A stretch of 64,000 nt of DNA, taken from Brevibacterium luteolum (lineage in GTDB: Bacteria > Actinomycetota > Actinomycetes > Actinomycetales > Brevibacteriaceae). The stretch is taken from positions 186,001 through 250,000 of the forward strand of contig NZ_JABEMC010000005.1 in the NCBI RefSeq assembly GCF_013004595.1. The letters are read 5' to 3'. Position 1 is the first letter of the stretch. Every line of letters starts with the position of its first letter. Positions 9,460 through 19,643 of this stretch are shown piece by piece. The position numbers and the translations under genes are program-made. The notes under the pieces are model-generated. The model was not told where the DNA came from and did no database searches. It worked only from the letters and a program-made list of their open reading frames with translations.

Positions 9460-9576
9460 TCACCGGTTGGTCTTGAACAGGTTGGTGATGACCTTGACGG
9501 CCACGCCGAGCGTGCCGAGGGCGGCGAGGCCGACGAGTCCGGTGAAGACGATTTCCAAAGCAGCAATGTTGTCCAT
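9460..9576 (-). CDS. 38-residue membrane microprotein
   Basis: Short gene starting ATG 9576 and ending TGA 9460-9462. The product begins MDNIAALEIVFTGLVGLAAL, continues with GTLGVAVKVITNLF and ends KTNR: one hydrophobic helix followed by a positively charged end, so a single-pass membrane peptide with a cytoplasmic C-terminus is likely. A TACAAT -10 box (minus strand, plus coordinates 9584-9589) ends 7 nt before the ATG, suggesting a leaderless transcript. The stop is 9 nt from the nitrobindin-like start, so it appears to lead the operon. Function is unknown. Confidence 0.6.
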   Translation of the reverse strand: MDNIAALEIVFTGLVGLAALGTLGVAVKVITNLFKTNR

Positions 9577-9583
9577 GCGCTCG

Positions 9584-9589
9584 ATTGTA
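9584..9589 (-). promoter_or_regulatory. TACAAT -10 box for the microprotein operon
   Basis: TACAAT read on the minus strand, 7 nt before the ATG of the 38-aa gene. The geometry puts the transcription start at or next to the start codon. The same spacing recurs at 22335, 26476, 40567, 44862 and 58570 in this window. Confidence 0.55.
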
Positions 9590-9619
9590 CCCACCGGTCA
9601 GCAGCGCTGCACTCGCGGC

Positions 9620-10417
9620 TCAGCGGTAGAGCAGGATCCGCTCCAGCAGGTAGACGACGGTGCCGCCGAGGGCCACCGGGGTGGCGCCGACGGCCAGCTG
9701 CACGGCGAACCGGCGGGCCTTGTCGCGGCGGCGCTCGCGCTGGATCCGCACGGCCTGGAACTTCGCGACCGCCATAATCGACAGCATCCGGTCGACGGCT
9801 GCCACGAGTAAACCCATCGCCCCGCCGAGCACGAGTGAGACGAAGAGGGTGACCGATCCTGAGTGCATGAGGGCTGCGACAACTCCGGCGCCGAGCACCG
9901 CGACAGCGAGTGCCAGCGGGGAGGTGTAGCGGGCCGGGAACGGCAGCGCGGTCGCAGCCTGGGCGAGGATGATCGCCACCAGAGCGACGACCACACCCTC
10001 CCGGTCACCGGGCACACTGAGGGCTGCGATCCAGCTGGCGGCCGAGAGCACGATGACCAGGCCCGCGACCTGGGCGGAGACGTTGGCGACAGCGTGGGAA
10101 GCATCGACGCCGCGGGCGAGGTTCTGCACGAACGCCCACAAAAGTCCGATGCCGGTGATCGTCGGCAGCCATTCGACATAGGGGGCGGATTCCTGCGCCC
10201 AGACGGCGGCCATCCCGGCCAGGCCGAAGAGCAGCAGCATGACGCCGGTGGCCCGCGGCTGCGGCGAGTCCGTCAGCCTCGGCCAGCCGTAGGCGAGTGC
10301 GGCGACGAGCACGGCAGCGGCAGCAGCCAGCGGCCCATAGCCGAGGAAGCTGGTGACACCCAGCCCAACGGCCAGGCCCAGCGCCACAGCAACACGTATC
10401 CATCTCATCAGCTTCAT
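9620..10417 (-). CDS. Polytopic membrane protein, 265 aa
   Basis: Predicted integral membrane protein with about seven to eight hydrophobic segments between residues 5 and 220, followed by a basic cytoplasmic stretch (RIQRERRRDKARR) and a last helix near the C-terminus. The start was placed at ATG 10417 (MKLMRWIRVAV), with ATG 10408 as an alternative; longer frames upstream read through the divergent mshD promoter and look non-coding. I do not recognise the family and see no transport or catalytic motif. It lies downstream of, and divergent from, mshD. Confidence 0.75.
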   Translation of the reverse strand: MKLMRWIRVAVALGLAVGLGVTSFLGYGPLAAAAAVLVAALAYGWPRLTDSPQPRATGVMLLLFGLAGMAAVWAQESAPYVEWLPTITGIGLLWAFVQNLARGVDASHAVANVSAQVAGLVIVLSAASWIAALSVPGDREGVVVALVAIILAQAATALPFPARYTSPLALAVAVLGAGVVAALMHSGSVTLFVSLVLGGAMGLLVAAVDRMLSIMAVAKFQAVRIQRERRRDKARRFAVQLAVGATPVALGGTVVYLLERILLYR

Positions 10418-10577
10418 TGTGCCGTACACCGCACTGATCCGACACTCAGGCACCGGCCTCACCGGCGCACCCACCTCGTTATACTGACGCCAGAGCGTCT
10501 CCCTCCACCGGGCCCGGCGGCGGCCGGCCCGCAGTGTCCGGGGAGGCAGGGAATGCGTCGCGTGGAGGAGATTGCCC

Positions 10578-11495
10578 ATGGTTCCATCCGCTCCCGAGGC
10601 GGTTCTCACCGAAGCCGCGGAGCTCACCGATGAGGTGCGTGCGCTGCTGTCGCAAGCCGCTGCCGCTGACGGCATCGCCCCGATCTCCGATGGGCTCTTG
10701 GAGGCCGCCGGTGACGACCCGTGGATCATGCTCGAAGCCCGGGCCGGTGATGAGCTCATCGGCTTCGGCATCGCCGCAGCCCAAGGCGAGCGCGGTGCGC
10801 TCGAAGCCGTCATCGCGCCCGCCGCCCGCGGCAACGGCTACGGGCGCACCCTCATCGATGCGCTCATCGCACGCGCCGGCCACCCGGTGTGGATGTGGTC
10901 GCACGGCGACCATCCGGCCGCCGCGACGATCGCGACGACCCACGGCTTCTCCCGCGCTCGTGAGCTGCTGCAACTGCAGACCGGGCCAGTGGGAGAGCTC
11001 TCGCTGCCCGACCGCCCGGCCCCGGACGGGGTGACGCTGCGCTCCTTCGCCCCCGGTGATGAGCCCGGCTGGCTGGCGGTCAACAACGCCGCCTTCGACT
11101 GGCACCCCGAACAGGGCCACCAGGAGCTTGCCGACATCGAGGCGATCGTCACCGCCCCCGGCTTCGACCCGGATTCGGTCATCATCGCCACCACTGCTGG
11201 CGAGGATGGCCGCGAGCAGATCATCGGATTCCACCAGACGAAGCTCTCCGACGACCACCCGTCGGGTCAGCGGGTCGGGGAGGTCTACGTCATCGCCACC
11301 GACCCCGCCGTCCATGCCCGCGGCGTCGGCCAGGCGCTGACCGTGGCCGGGATGCGCTACCTCATCGACGCCGGTGCCGAGTTCATCGAGCTCTACGTCG
11401 AATCCGACAACGACCCGGCCCGCCGGCTCTACGCCCGGCTGGGCTTCGACCGGGAGATCATGCACGTCAGCTACGCCCCACCGCAGGAGTCCTGA
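10578..11495 (+). CDS. mshD: Mycothiol synthase
   Basis: Acetyl-CoA:Cys-GlcN-Ins N-acetyltransferase, the last step of mycothiol synthesis. It has two tandem GNAT domains (about residues 1-140 and 150-305). The acetyl-CoA loops are [10 protein letters not shown] in the first domain and [10 protein letters not shown] in the second, and the MshD signature [10 protein letters not shown] lies between them. The ATG at 10578 is 7 nt after a GGAGGAG ribosome site; the TTG at 10572 is too close to it. It is separated from ppk by one nucleotide, so the two are cotranscribed. This gene is the strongest evidence that the host makes mycothiol. Confidence 0.95.
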   Translation: MVPSAPEAVLTEAAELTDEVRALLSQAAAADGIAPISDGLLEAAGDDPWIMLEARAGDELIGFGIAAAQGERGALEAVIAPAARGNGYGRTLIDALIARAGHPVWMWSHGDHPAAATIATTHGFSRARELLQLQTGPVGELSLPDRPAPDGVTLRSFAPGDEPGWLAVNNAAFDWHPEQGHQELADIEAIVTAPGFDPDSVIIATTAGEDGREQIIGFHQTKLSDDHPSGQRVGEVYVIATDPAVHARGVGQALTVAGMRYLIDAGAEFIELYVESDNDPARRLYARLGFDREIMHVSYAPPQES

Positions 11496-11496
11496 C

Positions 11497-13632
11497 ATGT
11501 ACGACGTCTCCGCCTTCGGCGCCACCCACGACCTGCCGGCACCGGCCGACCGGTTCCTCGACCGTGAGCTGTCGTGGCTGGCGTTCAACGAACGCGTGCT
11601 CGCCCTGGCTGCTGATGAGACTATCCCGCTTTTGGAGCGGGTGAACTTCCTGTCGATCTTCGCGTCGAACCTCGATGAGTTCTTCATGGTCCGCGTCGCC
11701 GGGCTCAAACGCCGCATCGCTACCGGTTTGGCCGTCCCCTCTGTCACCGGCGCGCAGCCGCGGGCGGTCATGCGCTCGCTGGGCAAGCACACCCACGCGC
11801 TCATGGAGCGCCACGCCGCCCTCTTCACCGAGGACATCGAACCAGCCCTCAGCCGCGAGGGCATCCGGCTCGTGCGCATGGACGAGCTCACCGGTGAGGA
11901 GCAGACGATCATCGACGAGATGTTCGACACCCAGGTGTTCCCGGTCCTCACCCCGCTGGCCGTCGACCCGGCGCATCCGTTCCCCTACATCTCCGGGCTC
12001 TCGCTCAACCTCGGGGTGCTGCTGCGCCACCCGCAGACCGGCAATGAGGTCTTCGCCCGCGTCAAGGTCCCGCAGTCGCTGCCGCGCTTCGTCGACGTCG
12101 CCGCCTCCAACCGCACCCAAGGGGTCTCGCCCGAGGCGCCGGCCCGGTTCGTGGCGATGGAGGACATCATCGCCGCCAACCTCGACCGGCTCTTCGAGGG
12201 CATGGACGTCATCGGCCATTCGCTGTTCCGCGTCACCCGCAACGAGGACCTCGAAGTCGAAGAGGACGACGCCGAGAACCTCCTCAAGGCCCTGGAGAAG
12301 GAACTGACCCGCCGCCGCTTCGGTCCCGCAGTGCGCTTGGAGGTCACCGAGGAGCTGCACCCGCGAGTGCGCCGCATCCTCGTCCAGGAACTCGAGATCG
12401 ACGAATCGGAGATCTACGAACTGCCCCGGCCGCTCGACATGCGGGGCTTGAGCGAGCTGGCCTCGATCGCCCGCGAAGACCTGCACTTCCCGCAGGCGGT
12501 GCCGGCGATGAACCGCTATCTGTCCCAGGCGGAGACCTCCGACCAGGTCGACATCTTCGAGGCGGTCAAGGAACGCGACATCCTCCTGCACCACCCCTAC
12601 GATTCGTTCTCCACGAGCGTGCAGGCCTTCATCGAGCAGGCGGCCAACGACCCGAATGTGCTGGCGATCAAGCAGACGCTCTACCGCACCTCTGGCGACT
12701 CTCCCATCGTCGATGCGCTCGTCGACGCCGCCCAGGCCGGCAAGCAGGTGCTGGCCGTCGTCGAGATCAAGGCACGCTTCGATGAGGAGGCCAACATCAC
12801 ATGGGCGCGCAAGCTCGAACGCGCCGGCGTCCACGTCGTCTACGGCATCGTCGGGCTGAAAACACACGCCAAGCTGTGCCTTGTCGTCCGGCAGGAGGCC
12901 ACCGGGCTCGCCCGCTACTGCCATGTCGGCACCGGCAACTACCATCCGAAGACCGCCCGCCTGTATGAGGACTTCGGACTGCTCACCTGCGACCCGGAGG
13001 TCGGCCAGGACCTGACGAAGCTGTTCAACCAGCTCTCCGGCTACGCCCCGCAGTCCGAGTACGCCCGGCTGCTCGTCGCCCCGACCCGGGTGCGCGAAGG
13101 ACTGCTCGAGCTCATCCGCGCCGAGACCGCCCATGCCGAAGCCGGCCGGGAGGCGTCGATCCGGCTGAAGGTCAACTCGATCGTCGACGAGCGGATCATC
13201 GATGCCCTCTACCTCGCCAGCCGAGCCGGGGTGCGCATCCAGCTGTTCGTGCGCGGCATCTGCGCGATCCGCCCGGGCATCCCGGGGTTGAGTGAGAACA
13301 TCGAGGTCCGCTCGATCCTCGGCCGCTACCTGGAGCACTCCCGGGTGTTCGTCTTCGCCAACGGCGGGCACACGATCGCCTACATCGGCTCCGCCGACCT
13401 CATGCACCGCAACCTCGACCGCCGCGTCGAGGCACTCGTGAAACTGCGCGACCCCGAGCACATCGCCGAGGTCAGCGGGCTGTTCGACCTCGCCTTCGAC
13501 GATCGCACCGGTTCCTTCCATCTCGGCTCCGGCGGCATCTGGACGCGTGAGGCCAACGGCGAGGATCCGATCGACTATCAGGCCGAGCTCATCCGCCGGC
13601 ACCACCGCAAGCGCGCGACCGCGCAGGCGTGA
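11497..13632 (+). CDS. ppk: Polyphosphate kinase 1
   Basis: Reversible ATP-dependent polyphosphate synthesis. At 711 aa it has PPK1 domain order: N-terminal helical domain ([20 protein letters not shown] and [12 protein letters not shown]), head domain, and two phospholipase-D-like domains. The autophosphorylated His is the one in [11 protein letters not shown], with the second conserved His in [26 protein letters not shown] lies 7 nt before the ATG, inside the end of mshD. It is followed 24 nt later by mutT1, the same order as in mycobacteria, and lies in the same region as the pst phosphate locus. Confidence 0.97.
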   Translation: MYDVSAFGATHDLPAPADRFLDRELSWLAFNERVLALAADETIPLLERVNFLSIFASNLDEFFMVRVAGLKRRIATGLAVPSVTGAQPRAVMRSLGKHTHALMERHAALFTEDIEPALSREGIRLVRMDELTGEEQTIIDEMFDTQVFPVLTPLAVDPAHPFPYISGLSLNLGVLLRHPQTGNEVFARVKVPQSLPRFVDVAASNRTQGVSPEAPARFVAMEDIIAANLDRLFEGMDVIGHSLFRVTRNEDLEVEEDDAENLLKALEKELTRRRFGPAVRLEVTEELHPRVRRILVQELEIDESEIYELPRPLDMRGLSELASIAREDLHFPQAVPAMNRYLSQAETSDQVDIFEAVKERDILLHHPYDSFSTSVQAFIEQAANDPNVLAIKQTLYRTSGDSPIVDALVDAAQAGKQVLAVVEIKARFDEEANITWARKLERAGVHVVYGIVGLKTHAKLCLVVRQEATGLARYCHVGTGNYHPKTARLYEDFGLLTCDPEVGQDLTKLFNQLSGYAPQSEYARLLVAPTRVREGLLELIRAETAHAEAGREASIRLKVNSIVDERIIDALYLASRAGVRIQLFVRGICAIRPGIPGLSENIEVRSILGRYLEHSRVFVFANGGHTIAYIGSADLMHRNLDRRVEALVKLRDPEHIAEVSGLFDLAFDDRTGSFHLGSGGIWTREANGEDPIDYQAELIRRHHRKRATAQA

Positions 13633-13656
13633 GCGCACCGTCATGAGAGGAGTGCT

Positions 13657-14631
13657 GTGAGCCCGACACCTGTCTCGACCGCCGGCGAATCCGCCCGGCT
13701 GAAGGCCGATGTGCTGGCCGGGGGCGCGGTGTGTTGGCGGGAGACGAGCGCTGGGCTGGAAGTGCTGCTCGTCCATCGGCCGAAGTACAACGACTGGTCG
13801 TGGCCCAAGGGCAAGGTCGAGAAGGGTGAGACGCTGCCCGAATGCGCTGTGCGCGAAGTCGAGGAGGAGACCGGACTCAAGATCCACCTCGGGCTACCGC
13901 TGCCTGCTGCCCGCTACACGGTCGGCAAGAACCTGCAGAAGCACGTCGCCTACTGGGCCGCCGAGGTGACCGGAGAGGCGAAGCTCACGGCGAGTGATCC
14001 GAAGGAGATCGACGACATCGGCTGGTTCTCCGTCGAACGAGCCCGGCAGATGCTGACGCTCTTCGCCGACCGGGAGCAGCTCGACAAAGTCGAGCACGCC
14101 CGCCGCACCGGGTCGCTGCGCGCCTGGCCGCTCGTTATCGTCCGCCACGGCAAGGCCTTCCCACGCGCCAAGTGGCATGAGACCGAGCATGTGCGCCCGC
14201 TGCTGGCTGTCGGAACCCGGCAGGCGATGGCGTTGACGAACCTGCTGGGAGCCTGGAACCTCCAGAAGCTCGTCTCCAGTCCGTGGAAGCGGTGTGTTGC
14301 CACCCTCAAACCGGTCGCAGCAGCGACGGGCTTTCGAATCAAGCAGGTTTCCGCACTGTCGGAGAAAGGCAATGCGGACTCGCCGAAGAAGACCGTCAAA
14401 GCGCTGACGAAGCTGCTGTACAAGGGCAGGCCGGTGGCAGTGTGCACGCACCGGCCGGTGCTGCCGACGGTGCTCGACTTCATCGCCGATCACGCCCCGA
14501 AGGGCCTGGCTGCGCACCTGCCGGATAAGGATCCGTACATGAATCCCGGTGAGATTCTCGTCGCCTATGTGCGCCCAGGTGAGGTGCCGCGCATCGTCGA
14601 GGTCGAACGCTACCGCCCGATCGACACGTGA
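13657..14631 (+). CDS. mutT1: Nudix hydrolase with histidine phosphatase domain (MutT1)
   Basis: Two-domain sanitising enzyme. Residues 15-150 are a Nudix domain with a full Nudix box (GKVEKGETLPECAVREVEEE, then TGL). Residues 160-324 are a histidine-phosphatase domain with VIVRHGKAFPRAKW and a later THRP in AVCTHRPVLPTVL. Mycobacterial MutT1 of this architecture removes oxidised guanine nucleotides and degrades dinucleoside polyphosphates. The GTG start has GAGAGGAG 4 nt upstream. It is cotranscribed with ppk. Both active-site motifs are intact. Confidence 0.93.
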   Translation: MSPTPVSTAGESARLKADVLAGGAVCWRETSAGLEVLLVHRPKYNDWSWPKGKVEKGETLPECAVREVEEETGLKIHLGLPLPAARYTVGKNLQKHVAYWAAEVTGEAKLTASDPKEIDDIGWFSVERARQMLTLFADREQLDKVEHARRTGSLRAWPLVIVRHGKAFPRAKWHETEHVRPLLAVGTRQAMALTNLLGAWNLQKLVSSPWKRCVATLKPVAAATGFRIKQVSALSEKGNADSPKKTVKALTKLLYKGRPVAVCTHRPVLPTVLDFIADHAPKGLAAHLPDKDPYMNPGEILVAYVRPGEVPRIVEVERYRPIDT

Positions 14632-14677
14632 AAAGCCCACCAGCCGTCGGCAGCGGCGTGTGTGTCAGCCGGTCGAG

Positions 14678-14977
14678 TCAGGAGTACCCGCCTTCATCCT
14701 CCCAATCGTTGAGCCGCATGAGCTTCTCTCGCGTGTAGCGCCGCCGCACACCGTAGCCAGCGAGATCGTCTTCCGGGATGAACAGCGCACCGTAGAATTC
14801 GAGTGAGGCGCGCACCCGGCTCTTCTCGTCGTCGGAGAGGTTGCCTCGTCCCCTTTCGAACTCCTTCACCTGCCCTCGGGTCACCCCCGCCTTCTTGGCG
14901 ATCGTCGCCGCCGACACCTTTGTGAACGCACGCGCAGCACGGGCAAGATCGCTGGTGAGAAATACCTTTTCAGTCAT
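14678..14977 (-). CDS. XRE-family helix-turn-helix regulator, 99 aa
   Basis: Small DNA-binding protein. Residues 23-60 form an HTH_XRE motif (TIAKKAGVTRGQVKEFERGR), followed by a segment that resembles the DNA-binding or dimerisation part of short repressors and an acidic C-terminus (NDWEDEGGYS). The ATG at 14977 is preceded by AAGGAGAG. It is convergent with mutT1 and divergent from the pst operon, about 330 nt away. It could regulate either direction, but the PHO-box-like repeat gives no reason to link it to pst control. Confidence 0.8.
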   Translation of the reverse strand: MTEKVFLTSDLARAARAFTKVSAATIAKKAGVTRGQVKEFERGRGNLSDDEKSRVRASLEFYGALFIPEDDLAGYGVRRRYTREKLMRLNDWEDEGGYS

Positions 14978-15189
14978 ATCCCTCTCCTTTCGCTAGGGTT
15001 GGCTCTCCAACTCTAGGCCACCTGCCTGCAAGCCGCGCGGGAGTCACAAGCCAGCCACCTGCCCCGCCGGACGCAGACGCGGCACAGGGTGGGAGCAGAC
15101 GCGGCACAGCACAACCTCCGGCGCCGCCATGTGAAGCGCGTCACTTCCTTTATCAAACTGTGAGCAAATAAGCACTGACTTTCGGGCGC

Positions 15190-15211
15190 GTTAACCGTTT
15201 GTTCACCTTCG
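15190..15211 (+). promoter_or_regulatory. PHO-box-like 11-nt direct repeat upstream of pstS
   Basis: Two adjacent 11-nt units, GTTAACCGTTT and GTTCACCTTCG, about 94 nt before the pstS start. The GTTCACC core and 11-nt period match the PhoP operator described in Streptomyces, where direct repeats are bound under phosphate starvation. Functional assignment is by similarity. The surrounding gap from 14978 to 15304 holds no other gene. Confidence 0.7.
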
Positions 15212-15304
15212 GACTGCTTTGCCGTCACAGACCACTCGTAGCTTTGGAGCGTACGCGGGCGAGATGATGTCGAACGCCCTCCAATTCCAACGAAAGGCAA
15301 CCCT

Positions 15305-16414
15305 GTGAAACTCAACCGCTTTGCCCCTGCGGCCATCCTCGCAGCCGGTGCGCTCACCCTCTCGGCCTGTGGCGGCTCGTCGGCAACCGGCGAAGAAGGC
15401 AACGGCGGCGGTGGCGGCGAGGGCAGCAACCTCTCGGGCACCCTCACCGGAATCGGCGCTTCCTCCCAGAAGGCCGCCATGGACGCCTGGATCGCTGACT
15501 TCACCAGCGAGAACTCCGACGCTCAGGTGCAGTACTCGCCGGATGGCTCTGGTGCTGGCCGCGAGCAGTTCCTCGGCGGCAATGCCCAGTTCGCGGGCTC
15601 GGACTCCTACCTCGATGAGGATGAGATCGAGACGGCCAAGGATGTCTGCGGGCCCGACGGCGCCTACGAGTTCCCCGTCTACATCTCCCCGATCGCTGTC
15701 GCCTACAACCTCGAAGGTGTCGACGAGGTGAAGCTCTCGGCTGAGACCATCGCCAAGATCTTCAAGGGCGAGATCACCAAGTGGAACGATGAGGCGATCG
15801 CCTCGGAGAACGAGGGTGTCGAGCTGCCGGACGAGCAGATCACCCCGGTGCACCGCTCCGATGACTCGGGCACCACCGAGAACTTCACCGAGTACCTTGC
15901 CGACGCCGCCGGCGACACCTGGGACGAAGAGCCTGCTGACGCCTTCCCGTCGGCCTTCGGCGGCGAAGCCGCACAGGGCACTGACGGCGTCGTCCAGACC
16001 GTCAACGACACCCCGGGCGCCATCGGCTACGCCGACGCCTCGGCTGTCGGCGACCTCGGCACCGTCCACGTCAAGGTCGGCGAAGAGTACGTCGAGTACA
16101 CCCCGGAAGCCGCTGCCAAGGTCGTTGACGCCTCGGAGCCGGTTGAGGGACGCGGCGACGGCGACCTCGCCATCGACCTCAAGCGCGACACCACCGAGTC
16201 CGGCGCCTACCCGATCGTCCTCGTGTCGTACCACCTCGTGTGCTCGACCTACCAGGACCAGGAGACCGTCGACCTCGTCAAGGCCTGGGAGAACTTCGTC
16301 GTCTCCGAGGAGGGCCAGCAGTCGGCTGCCGAGTCGGCCGGTTCGGCCCCGATCTCTGACGATCTGCGCTCGCAGATCACCGAGATCCTCGACACCATCG
16401 AGGTCAAGTCCTGA
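15305..16414 (+). CDS. pstS: Phosphate ABC transporter substrate-binding lipoprotein
   Basis: High-affinity periplasmic-side phosphate-binding protein anchored as a lipoprotein. The signal peptide ends in lipobox LSAC (Cys about residue 21), then a Gly/Glu-rich linker. Phosphate-binding segments are GIGASSQKAAMDAW, PDGSGAGREQF and HRSDDSGTTENFTEYL. Length 369 aa. The GTG start is preceded by GAAAGG. It is the first gene of pstSCAB, with the PHO-box-like repeat upstream and a hairpin just downstream that probably keeps pstS expression above that of the permease genes. Confidence 0.96.
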   Translation: MKLNRFAPAAILAAGALTLSACGGSSATGEEGNGGGGGEGSNLSGTLTGIGASSQKAAMDAWIADFTSENSDAQVQYSPDGSGAGREQFLGGNAQFAGSDSYLDEDEIETAKDVCGPDGAYEFPVYISPIAVAYNLEGVDEVKLSAETIAKIFKGEITKWNDEAIASENEGVELPDEQITPVHRSDDSGTTENFTEYLADAAGDTWDEEPADAFPSAFGGEAAQGTDGVVQTVNDTPGAIGYADASAVGDLGTVHVKVGEEYVEYTPEAAAKVVDASEPVEGRGDGDLAIDLKRDTTESGAYPIVLVSYHLVCSTYQDQETVDLVKAWENFVVSEEGQQSAAESAGSAPISDDLRSQITEILDTIEVKS

Positions 16415-16456
16415 CCCGGTCGGGAAGCTGCGCCTGCGCAGCTGACGTATCCTGAG

Positions 16457-16491
16457 GCGGTGTGCTGCTGACGCTTTCGGCAGCACACCGC
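16457..16491 (+). terminator. Intercistronic hairpin between pstS and pstC
   Basis: Perfect 12-bp stem GCGGTGTGCTGC with an 11-nt loop, 42 nt after the pstS stop and 63 nt before the pstC start. No U-tract follows, so it is more likely a partial terminator or an mRNA-end stabiliser favouring pstS than a full stop. Confidence 0.65.
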
Positions 16492-16554
16492 TTCGGCGGG
16501 TTATTGAGACCCACACTATCGCCCACCTCACAGTTTCTGACCGAGGAGACCTTC

Positions 16555-17514
16555 TTGGCCACCACCGCCCCGGAGAAGACACCCCCGGCGTCACAGCCGA
16601 AGGCCGTTGTCCGCGTCGGCGATGCCGTGTTCTCAACGGCAACCCTGGCCGCCGGCATCCTGATCCTGCTGATCCTCGCCGGCGTCGCACTGTTCCTTCT
16701 GTTCCAGTCCTGGCCGGTCCTCAAAGCGCAGGCAACCGACCCGGAGTCGATCACCGGCGGCGGATTCTTCGCCTACGTCTGGCCGCTCATCATCGGCACC
16801 CTGGTCTCCGCGTTCATCGCACTCCTCGTGGCAACGCCGTTCTCACTGGGCATCGCACTGTTCACCACGCACATGGCTCCGCGCAAGCTCGCCCCGGTCC
16901 TCGGCTACACCATCGACCTGCTCGCAGCGATCCCCTCGGTCGTCTACGGCCTGTGGGGCCTCATGCTCGCCAGCCACCTCGTCCCGATCTACGCGTGGCT
17001 GGCCAAGTACTTCGGCTGGATCCCGATCTTCGCCCCGACTGAGGACGGCGGCATCTCACAGACCGGGCGCACCATGCTCACCGCGTCACTGGTCCTGGCC
17101 ATCATGATCCTGCCGATCATCACCTCCCTCATCCGCGAAGTGTTCCTGCAGACCCCGCGCCTGCAGGAGGAGGCCGCCCTGGCTCTGGGCGCGACCCGCT
17201 GGGAGATGATCCGGATGGCCGTGCTGCCCTTCGGCACCTCCGGCATCGCCTCGGCCATCATGCTCGGCCTCGGCCGCGCGCTCGGCGAGACCATGGCTGT
17301 GGCCATGATCCTGTCCTCTGGCCTGCTGACCGCCTCGCTCGTGCAGGCTGGCAACCAGACGATCGCCTCGGAGATCGCGCAGAACTTCCCGGAGGCTGCA
17401 GGGCTGCGCCTGTCCGAACTGATCTCGATCGGCCTCGTGCTGTTCATCATCACGCTCATCGTCAACATGGCCGCCCGCGCCATCGTGGCCAAGACCTCGG
17501 TGAAGGGAAGCTGA
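16555..17514 (+). CDS. pstC: Phosphate ABC transporter permease PstC
   Basis: Inner-membrane permease half of the PstSCAB importer. It has six hydrophobic segments and the ABC-permease EAA loop EEAALALGATRWEMIRMAVLP near residues 205-225. The start is TTG 16555, five nt after GAGGAG; an upstream frame runs into the hairpin and lacks a ribosome site. At 319 aa it is a normal PstC. The stop codon is followed after one nucleotide by the pstA ATG, showing tight coupling. Confidence 0.95.
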   Translation: MATTAPEKTPPASQPKAVVRVGDAVFSTATLAAGILILLILAGVALFLLFQSWPVLKAQATDPESITGGGFFAYVWPLIIGTLVSAFIALLVATPFSLGIALFTTHMAPRKLAPVLGYTIDLLAAIPSVVYGLWGLMLASHLVPIYAWLAKYFGWIPIFAPTEDGGISQTGRTMLTASLVLAIMILPIITSLIREVFLQTPRLQEEAALALGATRWEMIRMAVLPFGTSGIASAIMLGLGRALGETMAVAMILSSGLLTASLVQAGNQTIASEIAQNFPEAAGLRLSELISIGLVLFIITLIVNMAARAIVAKTSVKGS

Positions 17515-17515
17515 C

Positions 17516-18718
17516 ATGCAGAAGTCGAACACCTCGCTGCAGCCTCAGACGCAGCAACCGGCAGACACCGGCACACCAGCACCCCGGCAGAAGAAGAAGC
17601 GGACCGCCATCGAGCTGAAGTCCAAGCAGCTGCCCAAGTGGGCGCCGTGGGGCGTTGCCGCGGCCGCGATCATCGCCGCCATCGCGCTGTCGTTCATCTT
17701 CACCGGAGGCTTCAACATCGCCCTGGCCGCTCTGCTCGCCGGCCTCATCAACCTCGCCGTGATCTTCGCCTGGTCGTTTGCCGTTGAAGGTCAACGCAAG
17801 GCCACCGACCGGGTGGCGACAACGCTGGTGACCTCCGCCTTCGCGATCGCCTGCATTCCGCTCATCTCGCTGCTGTGGACGGCGCTTGAGCGCGGCGGCC
17901 CGGTGCTGCTCGAGCACCCCTCAGTGCTCAACCGCACGATGCAGGGCATGAAGGGTGTGCTCGACCAGGAGTACGTCGCCGGCGAGACGAGCCTGGCCGG
18001 CGGCTTCTACCACGCGATCGCCGGCACCGTCCTCATCACGCTGGCCTCGTGTGTCATCTCGATCCCGATCGGCGTGCTCACCGCGATCTACCTCGTCGAG
18101 TACGGCCGCCGGAATCCCCTGGCCCGCGGCATCACTTTCCTTGTCGACGTCATGACCGGCATCCCTTCGATCGTCGCCGGCCTGTTCGCGTTCTCGCTCT
18201 TCGGCACGATCGCCGCGATCGTCAATCCCGGTGCGATCGGCTCTGCCAAGACCGGTATCGCCGCAGCGGTCGCACTCTCGGTGCTCATGATCCCGGTGGT
18301 GGTGCGCAACACCGAGGAGATCCTCCGACTCGTGCCGATGGATCTGCGTGAGGCGACCTACGCGCTCGGTGTGCCGAAGTGGAAGACGATCGTGCGAATC
18401 GTCCTGCCGACGGCGATCTCGGGCATCCTGTCCGGCATCACCATCGCCATCGCGCGTGTCATCGGTGAGACCGCGCCGATCATGGTGACCGCAGGCTTCG
18501 CCAAGAACCTCAACTGGGACCTGTTCTCCGGCTGGATGTCGACGCTGCCCACCTATATCTACGACTCGCAGATGCGCCCGGTCTCACCCGGCGTGGCAGC
18601 AGCGGCCTCCAGCGAGCGCGCTTGGGCGGCGGCCCTCGTGCTCATCATCATCGTCATGCTGCTCAACCTCATCGCACGGCTCATCGCCAAGGCCCTCGCC
18701 CCCAAGGCCGGACGCTGA
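17516..18718 (+). CDS. pstA: Phosphate ABC transporter permease PstA
   Basis: Second permease subunit. The protein is 400 aa, longer than a typical PstA because of a hydrophilic Gln/Thr/Pro-rich N-terminus (residues 1-40, including [18 protein letters not shown]) and two extra hydrophobic segments before the core permease. The EAA loop is seen as [20 protein letters not shown], and [17 protein letters not shown] is a strong PstA signature. It begins one nucleotide after pstC and ends 37 nt before pstB. Confidence 0.95.
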   Translation: MQKSNTSLQPQTQQPADTGTPAPRQKKKRTAIELKSKQLPKWAPWGVAAAAIIAAIALSFIFTGGFNIALAALLAGLINLAVIFAWSFAVEGQRKATDRVATTLVTSAFAIACIPLISLLWTALERGGPVLLEHPSVLNRTMQGMKGVLDQEYVAGETSLAGGFYHAIAGTVLITLASCVISIPIGVLTAIYLVEYGRRNPLARGITFLVDVMTGIPSIVAGLFAFSLFGTIAAIVNPGAIGSAKTGIAAAVALSVLMIPVVVRNTEEILRLVPMDLREATYALGVPKWKTIVRIVLPTAISGILSGITIAIARVIGETAPIMVTAGFAKNLNWDLFSGWMSTLPTYIYDSQMRPVSPGVAAAASSERAWAAALVLIIIVMLLNLIARLIAKALAPKAGR

Positions 18719-18755
18719 CGGCTGCCTGGCAGCTGAAGAAAGGGAAAACTCACTC

Positions 18756-19535
18756 ATGTCCAAGCAGATCGACATCGAAGATCTCAACATCTACTACGGC
18801 GACTTCCTCGCCGTCGAGGGCATCAGCATGCACATCGAGCCGCGCTCGGTGACGGCCTTCATCGGACCGTCCGGATGCGGCAAATCGACGGTGCTGCGCA
18901 CCCTCAACCGCATGCACGAGGTGATCCCCGGCGCACACACGCAGGGCAAGGTGCTCATGGACGGCCAGGACATCTACGCCCCCGGCGTCGACCCGGTCAA
19001 CGTCCGCCGCGAGGTCGGCATGGTCTTCCAGCGCGCCAATCCGTTCCCGACGATGAGCATCAAGGAGAACGTGCTGGCCGGCGTGCGGCTGAACAACCGG
19101 CGCCTGTCGAAGTCCGATGCCGACGATCTCGCCGAGCGCGCCCTGCGCGGAGCGAACCTGTGGAACGAGGTCAAAGACCGTCTCAACCTGCCTGGCTCGG
19201 GCCTGTCCGGTGGTCAGCAGCAGCGTCTGTGCATCGCCCGTGCGATCGCCGTCCAGCCCGAGGTGCTGCTGATGGACGAGCCGTGCTCGGCACTCGACCC
19301 GATCTCGACGCTGGCCATCGAGGACCTCATCAACGAGCTCAAGGATGAGTACACCGTCGTCATCGTCACCCACAACATGCAGCAGGCCGCCCGCGTGTCC
19401 AACCGCACGGCGTTCTTCAACATCGCCGGCACCGGCAAGCCCGGCAAGCTCATCGAGTTCAACGACACCAACCAGATCTTCTCCAACCCGGACAAGGAAG
19501 AGACGCAGAACTACGTCTCCGGCCGCTTCGGCTGA
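18756..19535 (+). CDS. pstB: Phosphate ABC transporter ATP-binding protein
   Basis: ATPase of the phosphate importer, 259 aa. Walker [10 protein letters not shown] at about residues 37-45, Q-loop VFQRANPFP, signature LSGGQQQR, Walker [14 protein letters not shown] and switch His in [14 protein letters not shown]. The [11 protein letters not shown] segment is typical of PstB. A GAAAGGG ribosome site precedes the ATG. It is the last gene of the operon, followed by a strong hairpin that insulates it from the convergent pit gene. No phoU gene is in the operon. Confidence 0.97.
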   Translation: MSKQIDIEDLNIYYGDFLAVEGISMHIEPRSVTAFIGPSGCGKSTVLRTLNRMHEVIPGAHTQGKVLMDGQDIYAPGVDPVNVRREVGMVFQRANPFPTMSIKENVLAGVRLNNRRLSKSDADDLAERALRGANLWNEVKDRLNLPGSGLSGGQQQRLCIARAIAVQPEVLLMDEPCSALDPISTLAIEDLINELKDEYTVVIVTHNMQQAARVSNRTAFFNIAGTGKPGKLIEFNDTNQIFSNPDKEETQNYVSGRFG

Positions 19536-19560
19536 GCCACCCGTCTGCTCCCCCGCACAC

Positions 19561-19608
19561 AGACGACCGTTCCCGAGGTGGTGGACACCACCTCGGGAAC
19601 GGTCGTCT
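19561..19608. terminator. Long perfect hairpin between pstB and pit
   Basis: A 23-bp perfect inverted repeat with only two unpaired bases at the centre, between the convergent pstB and pit genes. The core of both arms is CACCACCTCGGGAACGG, a member of the dispersed repeat family seen at 45613, 48472, 53485, 55667 and 56140. Placement and stability suggest a bidirectional terminator. Confidence 0.75.
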
Positions 19609-19643
19609 CTGCATGCGGTCTGCAGGTGGTCGGTGCCTGCAGA

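Noticed and set aside
11467..13887. 806-codon minus-strand open frame opposite ppk and mutT1
   Set aside because: Same reason: shadow of two recognisable plus-strand enzymes.
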